A DNA stretch of 64,000 bases from Bacillota bacterium (GTDB lineage Bacteria; Bacillota; Clostridia; Peptostreptococcales; Anaerovoracaceae): the NCBI GenBank assembly GCA_017432345.1, contig JAFRJI010000037.1, positions 1 through 64,000 of the forward strand, written 5' to 3'. Shown piece after piece: positions 1 to 14,500 of this stretch. Under the pieces are notes generated by a model that ran no database searches, had not been told where the DNA came from, and worked only from the letters and a program-made list of their open reading frames with translations. The stretch's first letter is position 1. Each line of letters begins with the position of its first letter. A program made the translations under genes and the position numbers.

Positions 1-289
1 CTCCTGTGATCATGTTCTTTACGTAGTCAGCGTGTCCCGGGCAGTCTACGTGTGCGTAGTGTCTGTTCGGTGTCTCATATTCTACGTGCGCCGTGGAGAT
101 CGTGATTCCTCTTTCCTTCTCTTCCGGCGCCTTGTCGATCTCGTCAAACTTTACTTCTTCGCCCAGACCATACTTTCTCTGCAGTGTCAGTGTGATCGCA
201 GCGGTCAGTGTTGTCTTACCATGGTCTACGTGACCGATCGTTCCGATGTTGATGTGTGGCTTCGTTCTTTCGAATTTTGCTTTTGCCAT
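1..289 (-). CDS. tuf: Elongation factor Tu, N-terminal part (cut by window edge)
   Basis: EF-Tu is the GTPase that delivers aminoacyl-tRNA to the ribosome. The visible 96 residues carry the G1 P-loop GHVDHGKT (residues 19-26), the switch-1 segment RGITIST (60-66) and the G3 motif DCPGH (82-86), all in EF-Tu-specific form. Translation starts at the ATG at 289, preceded by an AGGAGG ribosome binding site at about 298-303. It lies 49 bp downstream of fusA, the usual end of the str operon (rpsL-rpsG-fusA-tuf). The rest of the gene lies left of base 1. The identification is secure; nothing can be said about the missing C-terminal domains. Confidence 0.98.
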   Translation of the reverse strand, partial: MAKAKFERTKPHINIGTIGHVDHGKTTLTAAITLTLQRKYGLGEEVKFDEIDKAPEEKERGITISTAHVEYETPNRHYAHVDCPGHADYVKNMITG

Positions 290-338
290 TGTGTTTTCCT
301 CCTGTACCCTTCAAGGGTCAATTATTATTATTTCTTCT

Positions 339-2405
339 TTATTTGTTAATTGAATCAACTAAATTGTCCGGCAGTTTTTCAAAGTGATCGAACTGCATTA
401 CATAGACGCCTCTGCCCTGCGTTCTTGATCTCAAGTCGGTAGCGTATCCGAACATCTCGGAGAGAGGTACATACCCTCTGATCGCTACTGCGCCGTTGTT
501 CATGTCAGAGCCTTCGATCTTTCCGCGTCTGGAGCTGATGTCTCCGATGACGTCTCCCATGTACTCATCCGGGACTGTGACCTCGATCTTGAAGATCGGC
601 TCCAGCAATACAGGATCCGCTTTTCTGGCCGCTTCTCTGAGGGCCATGGAAGCGGCGATCTTGAATGCCATTTCCGAGGAGTCTACTTCGTGGTAAGAAC
701 CATCGAAGAGCTCAACACCGGCATCCACGAGCTGGTAACCGGCCACCGGTCCGGTCTCCATCGCTTCCTTGATTCCTTCTTCGATCTTAGGGATGTATTC
801 CTTCGGAATCGCTCCGCCAACGATCGAATTCTTGAATTCAAATCCTTCACCCGGTTCTCTCGGATAAAGTCTGATCTTAACATGTCCGTACTGACCCTTG
901 CCGCCTGACTGCTTGGCGTATTTGTGATCCACCTCGACAGCTTTGGTGATGGTTTCCTTGTATGATACCTGTGGCTTTCCGACGTTCGCTTCGACCTTGA
1001 ATTCACGAAGCAGACGGTCCACGATGATCTCCAAGTGAAGCTCTCCCATGCCGGCGATAATGGTCTGTCCGGTTTCATTGTTCGTATAAGTCTTGAAGGT
1101 CGGGTCTTCCTCGGCCAGCTTGGCGAGGGCGATTCCCATTTTTTCCTGTCCGGCCTTTGTCTTTGGTTCGATCGCGATCTCGATGACCGGATCAGGGAAA
1201 TCCATAGACTCCAATATGATCGACCTTCTCTCATCGCAGAGAGTGTCACCTGTGGTAGTGACTTTCAGTCCTACTGCTGCTGCGATATCACCAGAGTATA
1301 CCGTTTCGATATCCTCTCGCTTGTTGGCATGCATCTGGAGTATTCTGCCGACACGCTCTTTTTTCTCCTTAACTGAGTTGTACACGTACGACCCGGAGTC
1401 GAGCGTTCCGGAATACACTCTGAAGTATGCCAGTTTTCCCACGTACGGATCGGCAACGATCTTGAATGCCAATGCCGAGAATGGGCCCTTATCATCTGCA
1501 GGTCTTTCCTCTTCTTTGCCTGTCTTCGGCGAGACACCCTCGATCGGAGGGATATCCAGCGGTGACGGCATATAATCGACAACTGCATCGAGCATCATCT
1601 GAACGCCTTTGTTCTTGTAAGCGCTTCCGCATGTGACCGGAACCATCTTTCCTGCTATCGTTGCCATTCTGATCACGGCTTTGATTTCGGACTCTGTGAT
1701 TTCTTCCCCTTCGAGGAATTTCATCATGAGCTCTTCATCAAACTCAGATACGGCCTCTAGCATCTTTTCCCGCCACGTCACGGCGTCATCCAAAAGCTCC
1801 GCAGGGATTTCCGTCTTTTCGAAGGTCTTTCCCAGGTCGTCCTTGTAGATTTCCGCCTTCATTTCAATCAGGTCGATGATCCCGACAAAGGTATCTTCTT
1901 TTCCGATCGGAAGCTGCACCGGTACGGCATTCGCCTTCAGACGTTCCTTGACCATATCGACGACTCTGTAAAAATCCGCGCCCATGATGTCCATCTTGTT
2001 GATGAAGATCATCCTTGGTACGCCGTACTTTTCTGCCTGTCGCCATACGGTCTCCGACTGAGGTTCTACACCGCCCTTCGCGCAAAGCACTGTGACTGCT
2101 CCGTCGAGAACTCTCAGCGATCGTTCTACCTCAACGGTGAAGTCCACGTGCCCCGGTGTATCGATGATGTTTATTCTGGTGTCTTTCCATTGGGCTGTAG
2201 TAGCAGCAGAGGTAATCGTAATACCACGTTCTTGTTCCTGTTCCATCCAGTCCATGACCGCCGCGCCTTCGTGCGTTTCACCAAGCTTGTGCGTTCTGCC
2301 GGTATAGAACAGTATTCTTTCCGTTGTTGTCGTCTTGCCGGCATCGATGTGTGCCATGATACCGATATTTCTGGTCTTTTCCAGGGAAAATTTTCTGTCT
2401 GGCAT
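339..2405 (-). CDS. fusA: Elongation factor G
   Basis: EF-G is the GTPase that drives ribosomal translocation and, with RRF, ribosome recycling. The 688-residue product has the full family length. The G1 motif AHIDAGKT is at residues 18-25, followed by [13 protein letters not shown] and NKMD, and the C-terminal part has the domain IV/V signatures GGKGQYGHV and SSRRGKI. The ATG at 2405 follows a CTCC-type complement of AGGAGG at about 2411. It sits between rpsG and tuf in standard str-operon order. A second EF-G-like protein is encoded at the other end of this window; this copy has the canonical sequence and context and should be the translocase. Confidence 0.98.
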   Translation of the reverse strand: MPDRKFSLEKTRNIGIMAHIDAGKTTTTERILFYTGRTHKLGETHEGAAVMDWMEQEQERGITITSAATTAQWKDTRINIIDTPGHVDFTVEVERSLRVLDGAVTVLCAKGGVEPQSETVWRQAEKYGVPRMIFINKMDIMGADFYRVVDMVKERLKANAVPVQLPIGKEDTFVGIIDLIEMKAEIYKDDLGKTFEKTEIPAELLDDAVTWREKMLEAVSEFDEELMMKFLEGEEITESEIKAVIRMATIAGKMVPVTCGSAYKNKGVQMMLDAVVDYMPSPLDIPPIEGVSPKTGKEEERPADDKGPFSALAFKIVADPYVGKLAYFRVYSGTLDSGSYVYNSVKEKKERVGRILQMHANKREDIETVYSGDIAAAVGLKVTTTGDTLCDERRSIILESMDFPDPVIEIAIEPKTKAGQEKMGIALAKLAEEDPTFKTYTNNETGQTIIAGMGELHLEIIVDRLLREFKVEANVGKPQVSYKETITKAVEVDHKYAKQSGGKGQYGHVKIRLYPREPGEGFEFKNSIVGGAIPKEYIPKIEEGIKEAMETGPVAGYQLVDAGVELFDGSYHEVDSSEMAFKIAASMALREAARKADPVLLEPIFKIEVTVPDEYMGDVIGDISSRRGKIEGSDMNNGAVAIRGYVPLSEMFGYATDLRSRTQGRGVYVMQFDHFEKLPDNLVDSINK

Positions 2406-2453
2406 TGTTTCCTCCTTTCTGCTTTATTTTTTGCTGTCAGCGGTTCGCTTTGA

Positions 2454-2924
2454 TTAGAATCTGTAGTGTGCGAACGCCTTGTTAGCTTCAGCCATTCTAT
2501 GAGTGTCTTCTTTTTTCTTTACGGATGCGCCTGTGTTATCGGCTGCATCGAGTAATTCTTTCGCCAGTCTTTCGGACATGGTCTTTTCGCCTCTGTCTCT
2601 GGTGTACTTCGTGAGCCATCTGAGACCTAACGTCTGACGTCTCTCCGGTCTTACTTCCATCGGTACCTGGTAGTTTGCACCACCGACACGTCTGGCTTTG
2701 ACTTCGAGGACTGGCATAATGTTGTTCATAGCCTTGTCAAATACTTCGAGCGGATCTTCGCCGGTGATCTCTTTGATCTGATCGAATGCATCGTAGACGA
2801 TCTTCTGGGCTGTACCCTTCTTGCCGTCCAGCATGATGCTGTTGATCAGCTTCGCAACGACCACGCTGCCGTAGACCGGATCAGGAAGTACTTCACGTTT
2901 TGGCACGTTACCTTTTCTTGGCAC
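2454..2924 (-). CDS. rpsG: 30S ribosomal protein S7
   Basis: S7 binds the 3' major domain of 16S rRNA and nucleates assembly of the 30S head. The 156-residue length is exactly that of the family, with the typical start [19 protein letters not shown] and the segment [20 protein letters not shown] place the start at a GTG (2924) because it is preceded at the right distance by AAGGAGG and gives the canonical N-terminus; reading upstream to an ATG at 3014 would add 30 residues unlike any S7. It lies between rpsL and fusA. Confidence 0.97.
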   Translation of the reverse strand: MPRKGNVPKREVLPDPVYGSVVVAKLINSIMLDGKKGTAQKIVYDAFDQIKEITGEDPLEVFDKAMNNIMPVLEVKARRVGGANYQVPMEVRPERRQTLGLRWLTKYTRDRGEKTMSERLAKELLDAADNTGASVKKKEDTHRMAEANKAFAHYRF

Positions 2925-3050
2925 TTCTCTTTCCTCCTTAATTTCTAATTCGGTACTCGTTGAACGCCTCTGAAATTTCTTCGGGAGTCCCGTACAAAGG
3001 CTCCTTACATGCAAAACCCTTCGATTCTGCGTCCAGCTGCGATCCCCGTG

Positions 3051-3080
3051 AGCGCTCCTTTTATCTGAAAAAGGTGCGCT
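3051..3080 (-). other. Hairpin in the rpsL-rpsG spacer
   Basis: An inverted repeat lies in the unusually long (189 bp) rpsL-rpsG spacer: arm AGCGCTCCTTTT at 3051-3062 pairs with AAAAGGTGCGCT at 3069-3080, about 11 pairs with one mismatch and a 6-nt loop. There is no T-run after it on the minus strand, so it does not look like a terminator. It could be an RNA processing site or an autoregulatory element; this is inference. Confidence 0.35.
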
Positions 3081-3113
3081 ACTTGATTACCATTTGTTGT
3101 TGATGCGACAAGC

Positions 3114-3530
3114 TTACTTCTGTTTCGGTCTCTTGGCTCCGTACTTGGATCTGGCCTGTCTTCTTTCTGCGACGCCCGAAGTATCAAGCGTTCCTCGGAC
3201 GATGTGATAACGCACACCCGGGAGGTCCTTGACTCTTCCGCCACGGATCAGTACAACACTGTGCTCCTGAAGGTTGTGACCGATTCCAGGAATGTATGCT
3301 GTGACTTCGATCCCGTTCGTAAGACGTACTCTGGCAACTTTTCTAAGTGCGGAGTTCGGCTTCTTAGGGGTGACCGTCTTGACGGAAGTGCAGACACCAC
3401 GCTTCTGCGGAGAATCAACATTTGTCGCAACTCTTCTCAGGGAGTTCATTCCCTTGTTCAAAGCCGGCGCAGTTGACTTCTTTTCACTGCTGGTTCTGCC
3501 CTGACGTACTAATTGGTTAATGGTAGGCAT
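3114..3530 (-). CDS. rpsL: 30S ribosomal protein S12
   Basis: S12 sits at the decoding centre and the subunit interface; its loops control fidelity and are the classical site of streptomycin resistance. The 138-residue product carries the conserved [17 protein letters not shown] segment and the [26 protein letters not shown] segment. The lysine of the PKKPNS motif, whose change gives streptomycin resistance in other species, is wild type. The start ATG at 3530 follows an AAAGGAG-like site. It is the first gene of the str operon, with its own promoter just upstream. Confidence 0.98.
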   Translation of the reverse strand: MPTINQLVRQGRTSSEKKSTAPALNKGMNSLRRVATNVDSPQKRGVCTSVKTVTPKKPNSALRKVARVRLTNGIEVTAYIPGIGHNLQEHSVVLIRGGRVKDLPGVRYHIVRGTLDTSGVAERRQARSKYGAKRPKQK

Positions 3531-3595
3531 CCTTTCTCTCCTTTCTTCTAGAATTTGGCTTTAAAAAGGGCGCACTAAGCCCACAGCCGAAAGCT

Positions 3596-3625
3596 ATTTT
3601 ATCACAAAAAATACACGGATGTCAA
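3596..3625 (-). promoter_or_regulatory. Putative promoter of the str operon (rpsL-rpsG-fusA-tuf)
   Basis: On the minus strand a perfect -35 TTGACA (3620-3625) and a -10 TAAAAT (3596-3601) are separated by 18 bp, 66 bp upstream of rpsL. The -35 hexamer lies inside the upper stem and loop of the terminator of the preceding gene, so the terminator and promoter physically overlap. The consensus match is seen directly; activity is inferred. Confidence 0.7.
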
Positions 3626-3646
3626 CAACGACACCCGTGTATTTTT
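3607..3646 (-). terminator. Rho-independent terminator after the secreted-protein gene
   Basis: AAAAATACACGG (3607-3618) pairs perfectly with CCGTGTATTTTT (3635-3646), and four more inner pairs close a 6-nt loop. Because both flanks are A/T runs it could work in either direction. On the minus strand it ends transcription from the gene at 3680-6181. Confidence 0.85.
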
Positions 3647-3679
3647 CAATGTTTTGACTTGTTTTTGACTCGTTGGTTT

Positions 3680-6181
3680 TTATTTGACCTTGATCTTGAT
3701 TTCGAGGGCCTTTGCTCCCGGTGCGATCGTCTGATTATCTCCAGCAGCTCTTACCACGACCTGGAAGTAATAAGTTCCCTTCTTCGTTCCCTTCTTGACC
3801 TTGATCTTGCCGGTCTTTTTGTTGACCTTAAAGATCTTGCCGCCCCAGTAGCCGGTGTAGGTCACCTTTCCGACTTGGTTCTTTACGGTGATGGCCTTGA
3901 CTGTCTGGGCCTTTTTCTTGAGCTTCTTGAATTTTACGGTCGCGGTCTTTGCCTTCGCGGTCATCGGATTCGCGTCTCCAATGAAGAGCTCGATATCATC
4001 TGCCCTGCTGTAGTAATCTCCTGCGCCAGTGGTGCAGCAGATGAATCCGCCCGCTCTGTTCGGGAATTCATTAAGTACTTCTCCCGTAAATATATCATGG
4101 TATGTGACGGTGAAGTCTGTGGCCGGATTCAGCAGCGTCTTGCCGCCTTCTGCCTTGACAATGAAATCATTGGTCGACAGTCCTGAGTTAACAGGCACAT
4201 CATACCGCACATATGGAACATAGTCGGTCCACTTCCGGTATTTTTTATCCAGAGAAACTACACCTGCACCGTAGGTCAGCGTGTTCTTGCTGTAAATCGA
4301 CACGCCACCTTCCCATTTCGAAGTCGCTTTAGTGAACCATTTGCTGCTGTCCTTTGCCTTTGCGCGGATCAAGTAGCTGCAATATCCGTTGCCGTCTTCA
4401 TCTCTCTTCGCCGGATCATAATTGAACTTGAGCGGGAAGGATGAATCTTCATATTTTTCTCCGCCGTTTTTCGTATAGACTATCTTCTGGACGATCAAGT
4501 CATATTCACTTTCCGGAACTATATAGTCCGTTTCCGGATCAATAACGTGGATCTCCGGTGTGATGCCTTCGTTGGAATCATCGATGTAGTAAGTATCACC
4601 GTACTCGGCAGCACCGACGAACTCGAGCTCATAGTAGGAAAGATTTGTTGCGATTTCTTCCATAAAGTAGTACGCGCCGTATTCCTCGCCGTTATAATCG
4701 CAATACAGCTCGATTTCTACCTCACCAGGTTTGATACGTGTGAGCTTGTACTTGCCGCCGCCCAGATCTTCTCTGTTGATTATTTTCTTGTCATAGGTCC
4801 ACTTAATGGTCGCCGACTGCGGCTGACGTACCGGTTCGCCTGCACTATTGACCGTGCAGAACTGCAGTTCCGGTTTGATAGTCACTGACTGGTCAATGTC
4901 CAGAGTATCCAGATCCTGCGGAGAAATTTCATAGTAGTCCGTATGTACTGTAACGTATTCGCTGCATACCGTGGAAACGGTCTTCCCGTTATTTCCTAAA
5001 TAGGAAATCCTGCAGCAGACAGTAACATCTCTTTCAAGGTCTTTATCAGTGCGGTTCTTAAAGGTTACCGTCGCATAGGAAGGGTCTTCCGAATCCGCTT
5101 TGACGGTTGCATAGTCCGTATCGTTTTCATCGATGAACCATTCATAGCCAAAGACCTCATTTTCGCAGTCATCGTAGTCATAATCATACGCATCGTGCCA
5201 CGCATCGGCTCTTACCGGAAGGGATTCTCCCGGCAGACCGTCCTCGCTGCCCAGGAGCACGATTTCTCCGCCAACGGAGTCCATACCGACCTCGACCTTG
5301 AACGGCACTTCCATAGGATCCATCTTCCCGATCTTGACCGTAGCTGTAAGCGTAGCGATACCCTCGCCGACGCCCTTGTAATTCCACCGTTTCTCTTTTT
5401 CGGTAAGTTTAACAACAGCGCTGTCCGAAGACGTAAGCTTGCTGACTGTGCACTTGACATCTTCGCCATCCGGATACTTGGCATTCCAAACCTCCGCCCA
5501 GAACGTCTTTTTCACGTAATCCGATTCGTCCAGGAGAAGCATCCGGTCATTCAGCCATCCATTGAAATCATAGCACGGCTCTGCCAAGTCAACGCCAAGA
5601 GAGCTATCCTGATAGACATTCCCATAACGATCGCTAAACGTGGCACGGATGAACACCTCGTTGTATTGGCTGCCGTGCGACTGATTATATGCATTCACCT
5701 CGCTGTGGATCGCCGAACCGTACAGCGTCAGAACTTCACTGTCTTCATTATATGTATACAGCCCGCTGCCTGCAGTGAACACTTTATCCCAGTGCCAATC
5801 ACCGTAGTCGTCTCTGTATCCCAGTCCAACCTGGTACTGGAAGTTATAATCCTCATCGCTCCATCCATAAACATAGAACTTGCTGTTGCCATCTGAATAA
5901 AGAACGCTTCTGTCAGCGAACGGCTCGATATATATCTCACTATCGTTCTTCTGAACTCTTTTCTCTTTCTGAACGGCTTCTTCTTCCACAGCAGGTTCTT
6001 CTTCAACAACAGGCTCCTCTTCGACAGCGGCTGCGCCGTCATCACCTGTCACCTCTTCTGCTGTTATTTCATCGTCTGCAAACGCTGTCTGCGCAAAGCT
6101 CATTCCCAGGCATGGGAACACGGTCAATGCCATAATGACAGACAACATGATCGCGACTAGTTTTTTATGAATCTGTGTCAT
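3680..6181 (-). CDS. Large exported protein with Ig-like domains
   Basis: The 833-residue protein begins with a signal peptide (MTQIHKKLVAIMLSVIMAL, cleavage plausible after AFA near residue 35), followed by an acidic, Glu/Val/Pro-rich stretch (EEEPVVEEEPAVEEE). The remainder looks like a series of beta-sandwich, Ig-like segments rich in Tyr, Asp and Thr. The C-terminus is a Lys-rich module ending TIAPGAKALEIKIKVK that resembles Ig-like tails of clostridial surface proteins. No LPXTG motif, transmembrane anchor or enzyme motif is visible. I chose the ATG at 6181 because a GGAG site precedes it by 9 nt; upstream in-frame starts lack one. It is a monocistronic insertion between rpoC and rpsL, bounded by terminators. 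Function unknown. Confidence 0.85.
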   Translation of the reverse strand: MTQIHKKLVAIMLSVIMALTVFPCLGMSFAQTAFADDEITAEEVTGDDGAAAVEEEPVVEEEPAVEEEAVQKEKRVQKNDSEIYIEPFADRSVLYSDGNSKFYVYGWSDEDYNFQYQVGLGYRDDYGDWHWDKVFTAGSGLYTYNEDSEVLTLYGSAIHSEVNAYNQSHGSQYNEVFIRATFSDRYGNVYQDSSLGVDLAEPCYDFNGWLNDRMLLLDESDYVKKTFWAEVWNAKYPDGEDVKCTVSKLTSSDSAVVKLTEKEKRWNYKGVGEGIATLTATVKIGKMDPMEVPFKVEVGMDSVGGEIVLLGSEDGLPGESLPVRADAWHDAYDYDYDDCENEVFGYEWFIDENDTDYATVKADSEDPSYATVTFKNRTDKDLERDVTVCCRISYLGNNGKTVSTVCSEYVTVHTDYYEISPQDLDTLDIDQSVTIKPELQFCTVNSAGEPVRQPQSATIKWTYDKKIINREDLGGGKYKLTRIKPGEVEIELYCDYNGEEYGAYYFMEEIATNLSYYELEFVGAAEYGDTYYIDDSNEGITPEIHVIDPETDYIVPESEYDLIVQKIVYTKNGGEKYEDSSFPLKFNYDPAKRDEDGNGYCSYLIRAKAKDSSKWFTKATSKWEGGVSIYSKNTLTYGAGVVSLDKKYRKWTDYVPYVRYDVPVNSGLSTNDFIVKAEGGKTLLNPATDFTVTYHDIFTGEVLNEFPNRAGGFICCTTGAGDYYSRADDIELFIGDANPMTAKAKTATVKFKKLKKKAQTVKAITVKNQVGKVTYTGYWGGKIFKVNKKTGKIKVKKGTKKGTYYFQVVVRAAGDNQTIAPGAKALEIKIKVK

Positions 6182-6231
6182 ACTGCTACTTCTCCTTTCC
6201 CTCATAAAAAACACAACTCCATGATGGGACT

Positions 6232-6240
6232 ATTTTACCA
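6232..6240 (-). promoter_or_regulatory. Possible extended -10 element before the secreted-protein gene
   Basis: The minus strand reads TGGTAAAAT here (TGn plus TAAAAT), 51 bp upstream of the chosen start codon and downstream of the rpoC terminator. No good -35 hexamer is visible, which would fit an extended -10 promoter. Weak evidence. Confidence 0.4.
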
Positions 6241-6297
6241 TAACCGACGGCAAATAGAAACGGCTGCCGTGACTTTTCCCTGCATTTTGATTGCACT

Positions 6298-6326
6298 AAA
6301 ACGGCGGCACCGCATGGATGCCGCCG
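6298..6326 (-). terminator. Rho-independent terminator of the rpoBC transcript
   Basis: CGGCGGCA (6302-6309) pairs with TGCCGCCG (6319-6326) around a 9-nt loop, and the minus strand continues into TTTT. It lies 44 bp after the rpoC stop codon. Confidence 0.85.
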
Positions 6327-6369
6327 CAAGTTGTTTGGATCTTTCGGAAGTGAAATTCCGTTATTGATA

Positions 6370-10104
<3,735 letters not shown>

Positions 10105-10110
10105 TGTTTC

Positions 10111-13100
10111 TTACCCCCTCTCAACGATCTCTTCTATCTCTTCTTCGATCTCTTCGATCTCTTCAACTTCTTCGATGTCCTCGACTTCATCTTCGAACTC
10201 GAGATCCTCTGCCATCTCTTCAACGATCTCGTCGAAGTTTTCCGGCTCTTCGAGTTCCTCTTCGTCCTCAAATTCGTCTTCTTCATCTTCGTAGCCTTCG
10301 GCTTCCGCTTCGGCCCGCGCGTTCTTCTCGATCTCGCGGTCGACCATGCGCTCGATGGCGGCGATGCCGTCTGTGTCGCTGTCTTCCTTGATCTCGATCT
10401 CCTCGTTGTTCTCACCGAGGACCTTGATGTCAAGGCAAAGGCTCTGCATTTCCTTGATCAGAACCTTGAAGCTCTCCGGGATACCTGCTTCCGGAATGTT
10501 CTCGCCCTTGACGATCGCTTCGTAGGTCTTGACACGGCCGACGATGTCGTCGGACTTGACGGTCAGGATCTCCTGCAGCGTGTAAGCGGCTCCGTACGCT
10601 TCCAGAGCCCATACTTCCATTTCGCCGAACCGCTGTCCGCCGAACTGCGCTTTGCCGCCCAAAGGCTGCTGCGTTACCAGCGAGTACGGACCGGTCGATC
10701 TGGCGTGGATCTTGTCATCGACCAGATGGTGGAGCTTGAGCATGTACATGTATCCGACGGTGACCGGATTGTCGAAGTATTCGCCGGTCCGGCCGTCTCT
10801 GAGCTTCAGCTTTCCTGTTTCATCGTAGCCCGTTTCTTTCAGGAGCTCGATGATATCTTTTTCGTTCGCGCCGTCGAATACCGGCGTCGCGATGTACCAG
10901 TCTTTGGATTTGGCAGCGAGGCCAAGGTGGACTTCCAGTACCTGTCCGACGTTCATTCGCGAAGGTACGCCCAACGGGTTGAGCATGACCTGCAGCGGCT
11001 GGCCGTTTTCAAGGAACGGCATGTCTTCTTCCGGAAGGATCCTGGAGATAACGCCCTTGTTACCGTGTCTTCCTGCCATCTTGTCACCGACCTGGATCTT
11101 TCTCTTCGTCGCGATGTAGACGCGGACGAGCTTGTTGACTCCAGGAGGGAGTTCATCGCCGTTCTCTCTGGAGAAGATCTTGACATCGACAACGATACCG
11201 GTCTCTCCATGCGGCACACGCAGGGAAGTATCTCTGACTTCTCTTGCCTTCTCACCGAAGATCGCTCTCAAAAGACGTTCTTCAGCGGTCAGTTCCGTTT
11301 CGCCCTTCGGCGTGACTTTGCCGACCAGGATATCGGAGGAGTTGACTTCCGCACCGATGCGGACGATACCCTCTTCATCCAGATCCTTCAGCGCGTCTTC
11401 ACCGACGTTAGGGACTTCTCTGGTGATTTCTTCTGGCCCGAGCTTGGTGTCTCTGGCTTCAGATTCGTATTTCTCGATATGGATCGATGTCAGGACATCT
11501 TCCATGATCAGGCGTTCATTCAGGATGATCGCGTCTTCGTAGTTGTAACCTTCCCAGGTCATGAACCCGATCAGAAGGTTTTTGCCGAGCGCGACTTCGC
11601 CGTTGGCTGTGGATGGGCCGTCCGCGATGACTTCACCGGCTTCCACGTGTTCGCCGCGGAATACGATCGGTCTCTGGTTGATGCAGGTTCCCTGGTTGGA
11701 CCGCTTGAACTTCAGGAGGTTGTGGACTTCATCGCCCTCTCCGTCGTCTCTGGTGATCACGATCCGGTCTGCATCCACGAAGCTGACCGTTCCGTCGTGC
11801 AGCGCGAGCTGCGCGACGCCTGAGTCTTTTGCTGCCTTGTATTCCATGCCGGTACCGACCATCGGTGCTTCTGTGACCATGAGCGGAACGGCCTGTCTCT
11901 GCATGTTGGATCCCATCAGTGCACGGTTCGCGTCGTCGTTCTCGAGGAACGGGATCATCGCCGTCGCTACGGATACGACCTGCTTCGGGGAAACGTCCAT
12001 GTAATCGACGATCTCTCTCGGTACCAGGTCGATGTCGCCGCCCTTGCCTCTGGCCGCGACTTTCATGTTGGCGAAGTGGCCTTCGGAATCGAGCGGTTCG
12101 TTCGCCTGCGCGACGATCTTATCCTCTTCGTCGTCCGCCGTCAGATAGTGGATCTCGTCGGTAACGATGCCAGTCTCTTTGTTGACGACGCGGTACGGCG
12201 TTTCGATGAATCCGTACTGGTTGATCACGCCATAGGTCGTGAGGGAACCAATCAGTCCGATGTTCGGACCTTCAGGTGTCTCGATCGGGCACATTCTGCC
12301 GTAGTGTGAATGGTGGACGTCACGGACTTCAAATCCGGCACGCTCTCTGGAAAGTCCGCCAGGACCCAGCGCGGAGAGTCTTCTCTTGTGCGTCAGTTCT
12401 GCCACCGGGTTCGTCTGGTCCATGAACTGTGACAGCTGGGAACTTCCGAAGAATTCCTTGACGGCTGCCGTGACCGGACGGATATTCATCAGGCCCTGCG
12501 GAGTAACTTCCGCCGTGTCCTGCGTATTCATTCTTTCTTTGATTGTACGTTCCATTCTGGAGAGACCGATCCGGATCTGGTTCTGCAAAAGCTCACCAAC
12601 CGTTCTCAGTCTTCTGTTGCCCAGGTGGTCGATGTCATCCGTGTTGCCGATGCCGTAGTTCAGGTTCAGCAGGTAGCTGACGGACGCAACGACGTCCGCA
12701 ACGAGGATGTGCTTCGGGGAAAGTTCATATTTCTTCATCTTAAGAACTTCCTTCAGCTCTTCTTCGCTGCAGCCTTCGTACTCCTTGAGGATCTCCATGA
12801 GTTTCGGATAATAAACTCGGTCTGCGATCTTCAGATCGGAGACATCGAACTCAATGTAGTTCTTGAGGTCGACAAACTGGTTGCCGATGACCTTGGTCGA
12901 TACATTGTCTTCGTAAGCGCTCTGTACCATGACGTACTCGACGCCGGCGTTTTCGATCTGTCTCGCCAGATCCTTGCTGACACGTTGCCCTGCTTCAGCC
13001 AGGATCTCTCCGGTGTTCGGATCGATGACGTCTTCACTAACGACATTGTCGGCCAGTCGATTGTACAGACCGAGCTTCTTATTATACTTATATCTTCCGA

Positions 13101-13905
13101 CCTTCGCGAGATCGTATCTCTTCGGGTCGAAGAACATGGAGTTGAACAGTGAGCCGGCACTTTCGACCGTTGGCGGTTCGCCCGGTCTTAGTTTCCGGTA
13201 GATCTCTTTCAGACCTTCTTCGTAGTTCGTAGTCGTATCCTTCTCCAGTGTCTTGAGAAGTCTCGGCTCGGCTCCGAAGATATCTATGATCTCCTCGTTG
13301 CTTCCCATGCCCAAAGCTCTGAGCAGGGTCGTAACAGGCTGCTTTCTGGTTCTGTCCACCCTAACAGAGATGACCTCGTTAGAGTCCGTTTCATATTCCA
13401 GCCAGGCGCCTCTGTTCGGGATCACGGTCGTGAAGAACAGATTCTTGCCTGACTTGTCGATTTCTTTCTCATAGTAAGGTCCCGGCGACCTAACCAGCTG
13501 CGTAACGACGACACGTTCCGCACCGTTATATATAAAGGTGCCTTTTTCGGTCATGAGAGGGAAATCCCCCATGAATACTTCCTGTTCCTTTACTTCGCCG
13601 GTCTCTCTATTGACCAATCTAACTTTTACTTTAAGAGGAGCTGCATATGTAACATCCCTCTCCTTACACTCTTCCTGTTCGTACTTCGGAGGATCTGTAA
13701 GTGAGTAGTCGATGAATTCGAGGACGAGTTTATCCGCATAATCTTTGATTGGTGAAACATCCTCAAAAACCTCACGAAGACCTTCTTCAACAAACCATTT
13801 ATACGAATCTGTCTGAATCTGAATCAGATTTGGCATCTCTGCCACTTCGTTGATTTTTGAAAAGGTCATTCGTTCTTTTCTTCCTAATTTGATAGGATTT
13901 GGCAT
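10111..13905 (-). CDS. rpoB: RNA polymerase subunit beta with a long acidic tail
   Basis: RpoB forms the other half of the RNA polymerase active cleft. The 1264-residue product has the rifampicin-region segment [31 protein letters not shown] and the C-terminal clamp segment [21 protein letters not shown] (shown here only to identify the family). I start at the ATG at 13905 ([12 protein letters not shown]), which has AAGGAG eight bases upstream, rather than at a GTG three codons earlier. Beyond the conserved C-terminus the protein carries about 60 residues made almost entirely of Glu, Asp and hydrophobic residues; the DNA there is low-complexity GAA/GAT repeats. It has its own promoter. Confidence 0.98.
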   Translation of the reverse strand: MPNPIKLGRKERMTFSKINEVAEMPNLIQIQTDSYKWFVEEGLREVFEDVSPIKDYADKLVLEFIDYSLTDPPKYEQEECKERDVTYAAPLKVKVRLVNRETGEVKEQEVFMGDFPLMTEKGTFIYNGAERVVVTQLVRSPGPYYEKEIDKSGKNLFFTTVIPNRGAWLEYETDSNEVISVRVDRTRKQPVTTLLRALGMGSNEEIIDIFGAEPRLLKTLEKDTTTNYEEGLKEIYRKLRPGEPPTVESAGSLFNSMFFDPKRYDLAKVGRYKYNKKLGLYNRLADNVVSEDVIDPNTGEILAEAGQRVSKDLARQIENAGVEYVMVQSAYEDNVSTKVIGNQFVDLKNYIEFDVSDLKIADRVYYPKLMEILKEYEGCSEEELKEVLKMKKYELSPKHILVADVVASVSYLLNLNYGIGNTDDIDHLGNRRLRTVGELLQNQIRIGLSRMERTIKERMNTQDTAEVTPQGLMNIRPVTAAVKEFFGSSQLSQFMDQTNPVAELTHKRRLSALGPGGLSRERAGFEVRDVHHSHYGRMCPIETPEGPNIGLIGSLTTYGVINQYGFIETPYRVVNKETGIVTDEIHYLTADDEEDKIVAQANEPLDSEGHFANMKVAARGKGGDIDLVPREIVDYMDVSPKQVVSVATAMIPFLENDDANRALMGSNMQRQAVPLMVTEAPMVGTGMEYKAAKDSGVAQLALHDGTVSFVDADRIVITRDDGEGDEVHNLLKFKRSNQGTCINQRPIVFRGEHVEAGEVIADGPSTANGEVALGKNLLIGFMTWEGYNYEDAIILNERLIMEDVLTSIHIEKYESEARDTKLGPEEITREVPNVGEDALKDLDEEGIVRIGAEVNSSDILVGKVTPKGETELTAEERLLRAIFGEKAREVRDTSLRVPHGETGIVVDVKIFSRENGDELPPGVNKLVRVYIATKRKIQVGDKMAGRHGNKGVISRILPEEDMPFLENGQPLQVMLNPLGVPSRMNVGQVLEVHLGLAAKSKDWYIATPVFDGANEKDIIELLKETGYDETGKLKLRDGRTGEYFDNPVTVGYMYMLKLHHLVDDKIHARSTGPYSLVTQQPLGGKAQFGGQRFGEMEVWALEAYGAAYTLQEILTVKSDDIVGRVKTYEAIVKGENIPEAGIPESFKVLIKEMQSLCLDIKVLGENNEEIEIKEDSDTDGIAAIERMVDREIEKNARAEAEAEGYEDEEDEFEDEEELEEPENFDEIVEEMAEDLEFEDEVEDIEEVEEIEEIEEEIEEIVERG

Positions 13906-13956
13906 ATTAATCACTCCTTATTAACTTATTAAATTACATTTGCAGGGCAATTTAAT

Positions 13957-13985
13957 AATATAACAAAGTTTTGTCAAGATGTCAA
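13957..13985 (-). promoter_or_regulatory. Strong promoter for rpoBC
   Basis: The minus strand shows -35 TTGACA (13980-13985), a 17-bp spacer and -10 TATATT (13957-13962), about 50 bp upstream of the rpoB start. Together with the rplL terminator just before it, this suggests that rpoBC is transcribed separately from rplJL. Confidence 0.8.
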
Positions 13986-14020
13986 CATTTTTTTGCTTTT
14001 TGCGATTTTGTTTGAAAAGG

Positions 14021-14051
14021 AAAAAAATCCCGGGCGGGTTCGCCCGGGATT
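14021..14051 (-). terminator. Rho-independent terminator after rplL
   Basis: An 11-bp perfect GC-rich stem (14026-14036 with 14041-14051) closes a GGTT/AACC tetraloop, followed on the minus strand by TTTTTT. It lies 25 bp after the rplL stop and before the rpoB promoter. It may be partly read through, as at this junction in other bacteria. Confidence 0.9.
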
Positions 14052-14076
14052 CCGTTTTCGGGTCTGGGATTTTTGC

Positions 14077-14442
14077 TTATTTCAGTTCTACGCCAGCGCC
14101 AACTTCTTCCAGCTGAGCCTTGATAGCTTCTGCTTCTGCCTTTTCGATTCCTTCCTTAACGTTGGATGGAGCACCGTCAACCAGAGCCTTAGCTTCCTTA
14201 AGTCCAAGACCGGTGATCTCTCTGACAGCCTTGATGACCTTGATCTTTTCAGCACCGATCTCTTTCAGAACGACAGTGAATTCAGTCTGCTCTTCAGCAG
14301 CAGCAGCGCCAGCATCAGCAGCAACTACAGCAACGCCTGCAGCAGCGCTTACGCCAAATTCTTCTTCACAAGCCTTTACCAGCTCGTTCAGTTCCAGTAC
14401 GGACATGTTCTTTATAGCTTCAATAATTTGATCTTTATTCAT
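14077..14442 (-). CDS. rplL: 50S ribosomal protein L7/L12
   Basis: L7/L12 forms the mobile stalk that recruits and stimulates translational GTPases. The 121 residues show the N-terminal dimerisation domain ([20 protein letters not shown]), an Ala-rich hinge around residues 36-52 and the C-terminal globular domain ([20 protein letters not shown]). An AAGGAG-type site precedes the ATG at 14442. It follows rplJ and is the last gene before a strong terminator. Confidence 0.98.
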   Translation of the reverse strand: MNKDQIIEAIKNMSVLELNELVKACEEEFGVSAAAGVAVVAADAGAAAAEEQTEFTVVLKEIGAEKIKVIKAVREITGLGLKEAKALVDGAPSNVKEGIEKAEAEAIKAQLEEVGAGVELK

Positions 14443-14500
14443 TGTTTTTCTCCTTTTTTCAGATTATCGATATTTGTAATAGTTTAACTGTAATTTCTAA

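Noticed and set aside
10705..11823. A 372-codon open frame opposite rpoB
   Set aside because: Shadow of rpoB caused by its codon bias; no start signal or family resemblance.
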